A stretch of 6,942 bases of DNA. Source: an uncultured Parabacteroides sp. Lineage in GTDB: Bacteria > Bacteroidota > Bacteroidia > Bacteroidales > Tannerellaceae. Location: the NCBI GenBank assembly GCA_934718155.1, contig CAKUZF010000064.1:1-6942 (forward strand), written 5' to 3'. The position numbers were made by a program, and so were the translations under genes. The notes below the pieces were generated by a model that saw nothing but the letters and a program-made list of their open reading frames with translations, had not been told where the DNA came from and searched no databases. Position 1 is the stretch's first letter. Each line of letters opens with the position of its first letter. This document shows positions 1 to 5,589 of the stretch, one piece after another.

Positions 1-433
1 GCATACTGAGATAATCTACAGCTGCCAGAAAGTCTTCCGTATTGATGTCGGGAGAAGCCGTACGGCGAGGCTCGCCCGAAGATTCGCCAGTAAACGAAGG
101 GTCGAAAGCGATGGTGATGAATCCACGCTCTGCCATGGTTTGTGCATAGAGACCCGAACATTGCTCCTTGACGGCCCCGAAAGGTCCGCTCACGGCAATG
201 GCAGGCAGCTCCCCTTCAGCGTTCTTTGGGATATAGAGGTCGGCAGCAAGAGTAAGACCATATTGTGTCTTGAATGCCACTTTCTCATGATTTACCTTCT
301 CGCTTTTAGGAAAAGTCTTGTCCCAATCCTGTTCTAATTTTATCTCTTTGTCCATAGTTTCTGCTTTTACATTTGTCTGATTTCCTGCACAACAGATGAG
401 GGCTGTTGCTATAAATGTGAATAATCTTTTCAT
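1..433 (-). CDS. Exported alpha/beta hydrolase, N-terminal part (runs off left edge)
   Basis: The frame is open from ATG at 433 to the window edge, giving 144 codons with no stop. Residues 1-24 form a signal peptide: MKRLF, a hydrophobic stretch (TFIATALICCAG), then a plausible signal peptidase I site after VKA. The rest resembles the start of a COG1073-type alpha/beta hydrolase. A strand reading LPAIAVSGPFG at 77-86 fits the oxyanion region, followed by QCSGLYAQTMAERGFITIAFD (91-111) and GESSGEPR (116-123). The catalytic serine elbow (GxSxG), acid and histidine would lie beyond the edge, so activity cannot be judged. Homologues are exported esterase-like enzymes of unknown substrate. The gene lies 152 bp downstream of the same-strand AraC-family gene, which probably controls it. 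The family call is fairly secure; the substrate is unknown. An adjacent double cysteine (residues 14-15) is not a clean lipobox. Confidence 0.8.
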   Translation of the reverse strand, partial: MKRLFTFIATALICCAGNQTNVKAETMDKEIKLEQDWDKTFPKSEKVNHEKVAFKTQYGLTLAADLYIPKNAEGELPAIAVSGPFGAVKEQCSGLYAQTMAERGFITIAFDPSFTGESSGEPRRTASPDINTEDFLAAVDYLSM

Positions 434-585
434 ATTAAACCTTTTGTTTGCTGATTAAAAACTGGTGCAATGATACCCACATTCTTCCAAAGGGCTTATA
501 CCTGTTTTTCGGAAGACATTACCGATATTCTGTTTCTAACAAATAATCGAAATAATAGCTGTTCTATACATGCTTCATTGTGTGT

Positions 586-1476
586 CTATGCGGTCTTGCG
601 ATACTCGCTTGGGGTCTTGCCCGTCTGCGCCTTGAAAAAGCGGACGAAGTGCTGAGGATACTCAAAGCCGAGGCGTTGACTAATTTGTGTGATGCTGAGG
701 GTTTCATCAACAAGCAGATGGCGGGAAGCCGAAAGCAATCGGTCGTTAATCAGATTCTTTGCGGTTTGTCCTGTCTCAGTTTTAACCAATTCACCGAAAT
801 ACTTAGGTGAATAGCAGCATTGGTCGGCAAAGTAGGCCACGGTAGGCAGTCCCTCATGCTCCGCTTTCTGGGCAATGTATTCATCGAGCAGAGAGATGAA
901 CTTCTTTACCACCGAGTGATTAATCTCCTCGCGCGTGATGAACTGGCGGTCGTAGAAGCGCAGGCTGTAGTTCAGCAGCAGCTCGATGTTTGAAACGATG
1001 AGTTCACGCGAATGCTTATCTATAGGATGCTGCAGTTCCTGCTGAATCATTGAGAGCACGTCACGGAAGATATTGACCTCGGCAGCGGAAAGGTGTAATG
1101 CTTCGTTGCTTGTATAGTCGAAGAACTCATACTGGGAGATGTGCTTGCCAAGCTGGGTGCGGTTGAGCAGGTCGGGATGGAATGCCAATACCGTATATTT
1201 GGCCAGTGGAACTCCTGGAATGGGTTCCACCTTGATCGACTGTCCTGGAGCAAACGAGGTTACGGTCATCTCGTCAAAATCATATTCTGTTCTGCCGTAT
1301 GACAACTTGCAGCCCTTGTTTTCTTTCAGAAAGAGCGCATAAAGTCCGTAGTGATGCACAGCCTCCAGTATAGGAGATCTGTTCTCTACACGCACAACGC
1401 TTACCAAGGGATGAAGCGTCTTCACCCCTAAGAATTCGTTGAACTCCTGTATGGTATTAAAGAAAAAATCCTTCAT
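586..1476 (-). CDS. AraC-family transcriptional regulator
   Basis: This is a 296-residue DNA-binding regulator. Residues 1 to about 170 look like a cupin-type AraC sensing domain, including YDFDEMTVTSFAPGQ (65-79) and KYTVLAFHPDLL (93-104). The C-terminal 100 residues hold two helix-turn-helix units: LPTVAYFADQCCYSPKYFGEL (210-230) and LSITQISQRLGFEYPQHFVRF (260-280). The second is followed by the family signature FKAQTGKTPSEYR. The frame could extend to a TTG at 1509, but ATG 1476 is preferred. It is preceded by AGGATT, and the promoter -7 element at 1526-1533 puts transcription start near 1519, too close for the TTG. This family often regulates an adjacent enzyme, so the downstream exported hydrolase is the likely target. 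The ligand is unknown. The stop is TAG at 586-588. Confidence 0.93.
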   Translation of the reverse strand: MKDFFFNTIQEFNEFLGVKTLHPLVSVVRVENRSPILEAVHHYGLYALFLKENKGCKLSYGRTEYDFDEMTVTSFAPGQSIKVEPIPGVPLAKYTVLAFHPDLLNRTQLGKHISQYEFFDYTSNEALHLSAAEVNIFRDVLSMIQQELQHPIDKHSRELIVSNIELLLNYSLRFYDRQFITREEINHSVVKKFISLLDEYIAQKAEHEGLPTVAYFADQCCYSPKYFGELVKTETGQTAKNLINDRLLSASRHLLVDETLSITQISQRLGFEYPQHFVRFFKAQTGKTPSEYRKTA

Positions 1477-1525
1477 AATCCTATGCTTTTGAATATCTAA
1501 ATCCTTCAAATCTATTTTATCGTTG

Positions 1526-1533
1526 CAAAAATA
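1526..1533 (-). promoter_or_regulatory. Bacteroidetes-type -7 element for the AraC gene
   Basis: The minus strand reads TATTTTTG, an exact match to the Bacteroidetes -7 consensus TAnnTTTG. Predicted transcription start is near 1519, leaving a leader of about 43 nt to ATG 1476. I do not see a clear TTTG -33 box at 19-21 bp. Confidence 0.5.
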
Positions 1534-1646
1534 AGCACATTATCTATATCCCTTTATACCTTAAATCCGGAATGTATTACCAGTAGTGCAGGTTTAAGGC
1601 TGGCGGGGCGCTGCTCCGAGGTTGCTCTAATTGCCCTCAAAAATGG

Positions 1647-1738
1647 AGTTGACTTCATTGTCCGATGAAGTCGGCTTCGTAGGTAAAGTAAGTTGACTTC
1701 GTAGGGCTATGAAGTCGGCTTCATAAAATGGGCTTGAA
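1647..1738. repeat. Degenerate 22-bp tandem array (four units) with alternating inverted arms
   Basis: The motif RCTTCRT recurs at 1652, 1674, 1696 and 1718, exactly 22 bp apart. Units 1 and 3, and units 2 and 4, are more alike, so a 44-bp period also shows: agttgacttc at 1647 and 1691, and atgaagtcggcttc at 1665 and 1709. Units contain complementary arms. gacttcat pairs with atgaagtc (1651-1658 with 1665-1672, 8 bp, 6-nt loop). tatgaag pairs with cttcata (1708-1714 with 1719-1725, loop tcgg). Alternative foldings along the array are therefore possible. The array lies upstream of the AraC promoter and downstream of the small RNA terminator. Function is unknown. Confidence 0.75.
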
Positions 1739-1772
1739 ACACACAGGACGTGCACAAAAGACTGGGAAATCA

Positions 1773-1800
1773 AAAGGCCCATGCTCTCGCACAGGCCTTT
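1773..1800. other. 7-bp inverted repeat (hairpin)
   Basis: aaaggcc at 1773-1779 is the exact complement of ggccttt at 1794-1800, with a 14-nt loop. On the minus strand the stem is followed by TTTTGATTT, so it could be a weak back-up terminator. No gene ends directly beside it. Confidence 0.4.
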
Positions 1801-1867
1801 GCAAAACTACTAAAAATGTAAACAGTGTATTTTATATAGTAATATCATGAAACTATATAGTTGAATT

Positions 1868-1900
1868 AAAAAACCGCCCAGCCTTCGCAGGGGAGACGGT
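1868..1900 (-). terminator. Intrinsic terminator of the putative small RNA
   Basis: On the minus strand ACCG (1897-1900) and CCC (1891-1893) pair with GGGCGGT (1873-1879), with a TCT bulge on the 5' arm and an 11-nt loop. Six T follow directly (1868-1873). The orientation matches the sigma-54 promoter. The palindrome GGAGAC-G-GTCTCC (1892-1904) overlaps the 5' arm. Confidence 0.65.
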
Positions 1901-2027
1901 CTCCAATCTAATCTACTCAATACCATTTTCAACTTACCTAAGTTTGCTTCTCTCCGTGGCTTAAAGCGTAAGAGAAGATAGCCTAAGTTGGACAGTATAC
2001 CTTTTTAAATCTTACATCCTAAACTCA
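1868..2027 (-). ncRNA. Putative sigma-54-dependent small RNA, about 160 nt
   Basis: The gene is bounded on the minus strand by a perfect sigma-54 promoter (2038-2053, predicted start about 2027) and by a hairpin plus T6 terminator ending at 1868. The span has no credible reading frame: an early ATG is followed at once by TAA. The body folds. CAACTTA (1984-1990) pairs with TAAGTTG (1930-1936), and inside it CTTCTCT (complement of 1971-1977) pairs with AGAGAAG (complement of 1947-1953), with an internal loop between the stems and a 17-nt apical loop. ACTTAGG occurs on both sides of the stem, so TAAGTTG has two possible partners. It lies between mscS and the AraC gene, all on one strand, but is separated from mscS by a strong hairpin. 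I recognise no known RNA family; a Bacteroidales 6S-like RNA was considered. The evidence is architectural, not homology. Confidence 0.55.
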
Positions 2028-2037
2028 CACATTAATA

Positions 2038-2053
2038 TGCAACTATCGTGCCA
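2038..2053 (-). promoter_or_regulatory. Sigma-54 (RpoN) -24/-12 promoter
   Basis: The minus strand reads TGGCACG-ATAG-TTGCA, matching the sigma-54 consensus TGGCACG-N4-TTGCW at every defined position, with T before it. GG falls at -25/-24 (2052-2051) and GC at -13/-12 (2040-2039), putting transcription start at about 2027. No protein gene starts within 500 bp downstream; the first feature downstream is the predicted folded RNA. Confidence 0.72.
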
Positions 2054-2096
2054 AAACTTGATAGGTTGCGCTTGATTTTTGTAATAGCTTGTGATA

Positions 2097-2109
2097 TAGA
2101 TGTTTGATA
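2097..2109 (-). promoter_or_regulatory. Candidate IHF-like bending site upstream of the sigma-54 promoter
   Basis: The minus strand reads TATCAAACATCTA, 12 of 13 positions of the enterobacterial IHF consensus WATCAANNNNTTR. It lies about 70-82 bp upstream of the predicted start, between promoter and possible enhancer repeats, where IHF usually acts at sigma-54 promoters. The site is AT-rich, so chance is possible, and IHF specificity in Bacteroidetes may differ. Confidence 0.3.
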
Positions 2110-2130
2110 AAAATTTGTAGTGAATAAGAA

Positions 2131-2154
2131 GATTGGGCTGGATTGGGGATTGGG
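2131..2154. repeat. Three GATTGGG repeats, candidate enhancer for the sigma-54 promoter
   Basis: GATTGGG occurs at 2131-2137, 2141-2147 and 2148-2154, about 104-127 bp upstream of the predicted sigma-54 start. That is a typical distance for an enhancer-binding protein site. The copies are direct, not inverted, and unevenly spaced (10 and 7 bp), so the role is inferred only from position. Confidence 0.3.
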
Positions 2155-2187
2155 AGTTGTGGTGTGGATAAATTCCACACCACAACT
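2155..2187. terminator. 14-bp perfect hairpin after mscS
   Basis: The arms at 2155-2168 and 2174-2187 are perfectly complementary (agttgtggtgtgga), with a 5-nt loop taaat. It begins 6 nt after the mscS stop codon (TAA at 2194-2196), the place for a terminator or a 3'-end-protecting stem-loop. Neither side has a T-tract, so it is not a classical intrinsic terminator. Confidence 0.6.
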
Positions 2188-2193
2188 GGGGAA

Positions 2194-3027
2194 TTAGGCT
2201 TTGTGAACCGTAAGTTGTGGGAAGGGGAATCCAATGCCTTCGCGGTTGAAGGTGGCATAAATGGCTTGGTTGATGTCGAAGAAGACACCCCAGTAATCCT
2301 CTTTCTTAACCCACGCACGCACCGTGATGTTTACGCTGCTATCGGCCAAGGCCGCAAGGGCGATGAAAGGAGCCGGATCGTTCAAGATTCGGGCATCTTG
2401 GGCTAAGACCTGCTCGATTACCTGCTTCACGCGGTCGTAGTCAGAGTCGTATTCCACGCCGATGGTCCAATCAACGCGGCGTAAGGGTTGCTTACTGAAG
2501 TTGGTCACTACGCCGCTGCTCAATGAGCCGTTCGGGACATAGATCACCTTGTTGTCGGCGGTATTGATGATGGTGTGGAACATTTGTATGCCCTGCACCG
2601 TGCCTCCGATGCCTTGCGCTTCGATGTAGTCGCCTACCTTGTAGGGCTTAAAGAGCAGGATGATTAGTCCGCCTGCGAAGTTCGAGAGGTTGCCGCTCAA
2701 CGCCATACCTACGGCGACACCGGCCGATGCCAAGAGAGCGGCGAACGAGGTGGTCTGCACGCCTAAGGCTCCCACTACGGAGATAATCAAGAGAATCGTC
2801 AAGCTGACATTCACCAAGCTACCCACGAAGGTCTTAATGGAGGTGTCGATGTTGCGCTTGCTAAGGATTTTGATAACCAGTTTGTTGACCAGGTTGATGA
2901 GCAAACGGCCTACCATGAATACGATGAGAGCCTTGATAAGCGTGTAGCCCAATTGCATGCCGTGGTCGAGCAAGGAATGTACAGCCTTTTCGATTTGTGT
3001 GGCTGTATCGATTGCTAAAAATACCAT
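2194..3027 (-). CDS. mscS: Small-conductance mechanosensitive channel, MscS family
   Basis: This inner-membrane channel releases solutes on sudden osmotic down-shift. The 277 residues match the length of short MscS channels such as the E. coli protein. Helices lie near 22-40, 66-88 and 92-126. The last is the glycine/alanine-rich pore helix (SAGVAVGMALSGNLSNFAGG, 101-120) leading into FKPYKVGDYIE (126-136). The beta domain contains VPNGSLSSGVVTNFS (164-178), and the end GIGFPFPQLTVH (264-275) is the family's C-terminal motif. The frame runs open to 3132, but the extra 35 residues cross the promoter region; ATG 3027 lies 29 nt after the predicted transcription start. The gene is divergent from the TPR gene and seems monocistronic, with a strong hairpin after its stop. 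The gene symbol denotes the family; genomes of this order usually encode several paralogues. Confidence 0.95.
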   Translation of the reverse strand: MVFLAIDTATQIEKAVHSLLDHGMQLGYTLIKALIVFMVGRLLINLVNKLVIKILSKRNIDTSIKTFVGSLVNVSLTILLIISVVGALGVQTTSFAALLASAGVAVGMALSGNLSNFAGGLIILLFKPYKVGDYIEAQGIGGTVQGIQMFHTIINTADNKVIYVPNGSLSSGVVTNFSKQPLRRVDWTIGVEYDSDYDRVKQVIEQVLAQDARILNDPAPFIALAALADSSVNITVRAWVKKEDYWGVFFDINQAIYATFNREGIGFPFPQLTVHKA

Positions 3028-3062
3028 AAAATGAATGTAATTGTTAGAGTTATGAAATGTCG

Positions 3063-3070
3063 CAAAGATA
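3063..3070 (-). promoter_or_regulatory. -7 element of the mscS promoter
   Basis: The minus strand reads TATCTTTG, an exact TAnnTTTG match. GTTTCG lies 19 bp upstream in the -33 position (consensus TTTG). Transcription would start near 3056, leaving a 5' leader of about 29 nt before ATG 3027. Confidence 0.6.
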
Positions 3071-3111
3071 AAAAGAATTTTTAATCTGACGAAACTCGTG
3101 AAAATATTCCG

Positions 3112-3119
3112 TAGCTTTG
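3112..3119 (+). promoter_or_regulatory. -7 element of the TPR-gene promoter
   Basis: TAGCTTTG matches TAnnTTTG exactly. Predicted start is near 3126, about 22 nt before ATG 3148. No good TTTG -33 box is visible at the usual spacing. The element is back to back with the mscS promoter, about 42 bp apart. Confidence 0.55.
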
Positions 3120-3147
3120 CACGCAGTAACACAGAATAGAGTTTTGA

Positions 3148-3981
3148 ATGAAGAATAGGTTATTGATTCCGCTGCTTGCCTTGACACTGGGGAGTGTGGC
3201 CTATGAGGCTCAGGCGCAAACGTATGAGCAATACGTGGAGAAGAGTTTCGACTTGTTGGACCAGAACGACTTGGTGGCCGCTGGCGAGAGCTTGAAGGCG
3301 GCGATGCGTCTGGAACCGGCAAACCCCAACAACTATGCCTTGATGATGAATTTAGGCACTATCCAGCGTCGGCAGGGGCTGTTGGAGGATGCTTTGCTTT
3401 CGTATAACGCGGCATTGACTCGCTATCCCCAACACGAGACCATCTTGGAGAACAGGGCTCAGCTTTACACTGAAATGGGCGAAATCGAGAAGGCTTTGAA
3501 CGATTATAACGCGTTGCTGATGATCAATCCTGACAAACAGGATGCTTTGTATGCACGGGGCGTTTTGTATTTAGACCAGAAGGATTTTTTGCGCGCCGAG
3601 GAGGATTTCGACCGCTTGCTGGAGGTGAACGAGAAGTCGGTGCAGGCTCGTTTGGGCTTCGCTATGTTGGAGAAGATCCGTGGAAACTTCTTCGAAAGCG
3701 AGCGCATCTTGAACTACTTGATCAACGAGAAGCCGCGTGAGTGGCGCCTCTATGAAGAGCGTGCCGACCTTTACTTCCGGATGGGTAAAAACGGTCGGGC
3801 GATGGGCGACATCAACAAAGTGTTTGTCGAGAGCGAACCGACAGCCTCTCTTTATGTGCTGCGAGGCAAGGTGAAGTTGGCGCAATTCGAGAAGCCTTCC
3901 GCAGCTCTTGATTTCAAGAAAGCCTTGCAGATGGGCTACGACGAGGCTACGATCAAGGCCTTGCTTGATATGGCGAAATAG
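3148..3981 (+). CDS. Exported tetratricopeptide-repeat protein
   Basis: The 277 residues begin with a signal peptide (MKNRLLIPLLALTLGSVAYEAQAQ; predicted cleavage after AQA, about residue 23), so the protein is probably periplasmic. The remainder is made almost entirely of 34-residue TPR helix pairs: roughly 25-58, 62-95, 96-129, 130-163, 164-197, 198-230 and 233-265. Typical repeat positions are visible, as in NLGTIQRRQGLLEDALLSYNAALTRYP (68-94) and ARGVLYLDQKDFLRAEEDFDRLLEVN (136-161). No catalytic domain follows, so it is likely a protein-binding scaffold; the partner cannot be told from sequence. ATG 3148 is supported by the signal peptide and the promoter. The gene is transcribed away from mscS and converges on the PepSY gene, with a structured hairpin between them. 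It appears monocistronic. Confidence 0.9.
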   Translation: MKNRLLIPLLALTLGSVAYEAQAQTYEQYVEKSFDLLDQNDLVAAGESLKAAMRLEPANPNNYALMMNLGTIQRRQGLLEDALLSYNAALTRYPQHETILENRAQLYTEMGEIEKALNDYNALLMINPDKQDALYARGVLYLDQKDFLRAEEDFDRLLEVNEKSVQARLGFAMLEKIRGNFFESERILNYLINEKPREWRLYEERADLYFRMGKNGRAMGDINKVFVESEPTASLYVLRGKVKLAQFEKPSAALDFKKALQMGYDEATIKALLDMAK

Positions 3982-4033
3982 CCTTTCCTTTTATAAGAAG
4001 AAGAGTAGCTCTTTCCTCGGGAAAAACAGATTG

Positions 4034-4081
4034 AGCCATCCGCCGCTACATCGCACTCGGTGCGAAGGGCTGCGGATGGCT
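4034..4081. terminator. Bidirectional hairpin between convergent genes
   Basis: agccatccgc (4034-4043) pairs perfectly with gcggatggct (4072-4081). A second small stem, tcgca/tgcga (4051-4055 with 4061-4065), sits inside the loop. It begins 52 bp after the TPR stop codon and ends 5 bp from the PepSY stop codon, so it could end transcription from both sides. T-runs on either flank are short (TTTGATTTAT on the plus side). Confidence 0.65.
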
Positions 4082-4086
4082 TTGAT

Positions 4087-5583
4087 TTATGGTGTGTTCG
4101 GTTTGCGCATTCCGATTTTTCTGCGGAGGGAGCGTATGATCCATTTCAGCGAGACTGCCACGCCTGTGAGCGAGAGCAGTGAGCCGCCGATCAGCAGGGT
4201 GAACATCACGATGTGCCACAAGACGGGGCGATCGGTCAGCCACTTCAGGTTGAGTCGGTGGAGTCCGCCGTAGAGCAAGCTGCGAAGACGGCTGTCGTCG
4301 TCGATGCGCCGCGTGACAAGGGTCTCAGGCTGATAATAGATGTGGGTGTGCATATAGTCGTCTGCGACGACCCGATAGACAGGCAGGGGCACGCGATCTT
4401 TCTTGCGGGCGTAGTAGTCGCTGTCGTAATCGGTCATCAGCGTGAGCGTCCACTGGACGCTGTCGCCCAACTGGCGTGTCGCATCTTGACGTATCCACTC
4501 TTCGGCCAGTCGGAAAGGCGTGATGCCCGTGGTGTCGGCCGCATCGATACGCCATGTGGTGAAGTCGGACTGCACCTGATAGAAGGGATGGCCTCCCCAG
4601 CTGCCCCAGGTAATGCGTTTCACCGAGTCGCAGTCGGCTAAGATCCGACGGTAGTCTAAGGCGTAGCGATCGAGTGGGAGCATGGCTTCGGCCCCTCGTC
4701 GGCCCCTCATACCGCCTGCGCGGTGGGTTTCCTCCTTTTGTTTCTTCATCCAGTCGGGAATGTCGCGCATCGACATCAATCCGCTAAAAGCGAAGGTGAT
4801 GGCGAAAAGCCCGAAGAATACGCCCGTGACGAAGTGCCACTTGTGCCAGCCTTTCGTATAGGGGGAGCGTAAAAGTCCCTTGCGGCGTGTGTGCCACCAG
4901 CTTTGTATGCCTAAGCCCAAGCCGAGGAGGCACATGACGCAGCCAATGCCCGAACTCCATATCACGAACTGCGTCCAAGCCTCTTGATGCTGGCGCAAGA
5001 AGGTGAAGTAGATCCAATGGGGGATGGCGCCGATGTAGGCCCAGAAGCGGCTCTCCCGGTCGGTGAACTGCAAGATGCGTCCGTCGCGGCTCGTCATGTA
5101 GAGCTGGTGCTGCGCCTTGTCGGCGAAGTGGTATTTATAAATGGGCAGCTCTTGGCGGTTACGCCCGAAGGGGATCCAAATGTCGAGGGCTGTTAAGGTG
5201 TCTATCCGCTCAATCCGGGCGGAGCACCAGCGGCGCAACTCCTTGGTGCGTACCTCTTCGCTGAAGGGCTCTTCGGGTTGCCCGTTGTCGAGATAGCGTG
5301 AGGCAGGCACCCCTTTGCCTTTCATGTAGGCAATGGGGCGGCCGAATCGCATCTCCACGCTGAGCGATTGCAGCTTAGCCGTGTCGGGCAGCTGGCCGCA
5401 CAGGGCTGTGTCGGCAGGCAAGGCGCTGGTCAGCGCTGGCTCCGCAAGCAACTTGCGGTCTTGTTTCACTCGGGGATAGCTGTGATAGATCATCACGAAG
5501 CCCGAAAGAAACCACATCAAGAAGAATAGACAGAGTATGGCGCCTAAGACGCGGTGCGCCGAGGCGAATATCTTTCTGATCAT
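4087..5583 (-). CDS. PepSY-associated transmembrane protein
   Basis: This 498-residue membrane protein has the four-helix layout of PepSY-associated TM proteins. Helix 1 is at about 11-33 and is followed by a periplasmic domain. Helices 2 and 3 (203-227, 248-270) form a central hairpin. A second large periplasmic domain follows, then helix 4 (455-480) and a basic tail (RSLRRKIGMRKPNTP). Histidines lie next to the membrane segments: H10, H189 (PHW), H199, H247/H250 (GWHKWH), H442 and H457 (VLWH). They could bind heme or metal, but that is inference. Related proteins occur with iron, heme and cobalamin uptake genes and some are linked to reductase function; the exact reaction is unknown. It starts 6 bp after the cbiK stop, so the two are translated from one riboswitch-controlled mRNA. 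Confidence 0.85.
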   Translation of the reverse strand: MIRKIFASAHRVLGAILCLFFLMWFLSGFVMIYHSYPRVKQDRKLLAEPALTSALPADTALCGQLPDTAKLQSLSVEMRFGRPIAYMKGKGVPASRYLDNGQPEEPFSEEVRTKELRRWCSARIERIDTLTALDIWIPFGRNRQELPIYKYHFADKAQHQLYMTSRDGRILQFTDRESRFWAYIGAIPHWIYFTFLRQHQEAWTQFVIWSSGIGCVMCLLGLGLGIQSWWHTRRKGLLRSPYTKGWHKWHFVTGVFFGLFAITFAFSGLMSMRDIPDWMKKQKEETHRAGGMRGRRGAEAMLPLDRYALDYRRILADCDSVKRITWGSWGGHPFYQVQSDFTTWRIDAADTTGITPFRLAEEWIRQDATRQLGDSVQWTLTLMTDYDSDYYARKKDRVPLPVYRVVADDYMHTHIYYQPETLVTRRIDDDSRLRSLLYGGLHRLNLKWLTDRPVLWHIVMFTLLIGGSLLSLTGVAVSLKWIIRSLRRKIGMRKPNTP

Positions 5584-5589
5584 GACCGC

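Noticed and set aside
470..810. Plus-strand open frames between the hydrolase and AraC genes
   Set aside because: One spans an AT-rich intergenic region with no recognisable protein. The other is antisense to the AraC DNA-binding domain.
1477..1509. TTG start adding 11 residues to the AraC regulator
   Set aside because: It lies about 10 nt from the predicted transcription start, and ATG 1476 has AGGATT just upstream and fits family N-termini better.
1647..1738. CRISPR array
   Set aside because: Units are only 22 bp, diverged, directly adjacent with no unique spacers, and no cas gene is nearby.
2043..2406. Two overlapping open frames of 87-91 codons on opposite strands
   Set aside because: Both run through the end of mscS in other frames and through the perfect hairpin; their proteins look like translated non-coding or antisense sequence.
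3028..3132. N-terminal extension of MscS
   Set aside because: The extra 35 codons cross the -7 element and leader, and the ATG at 3027 gives the normal family length.
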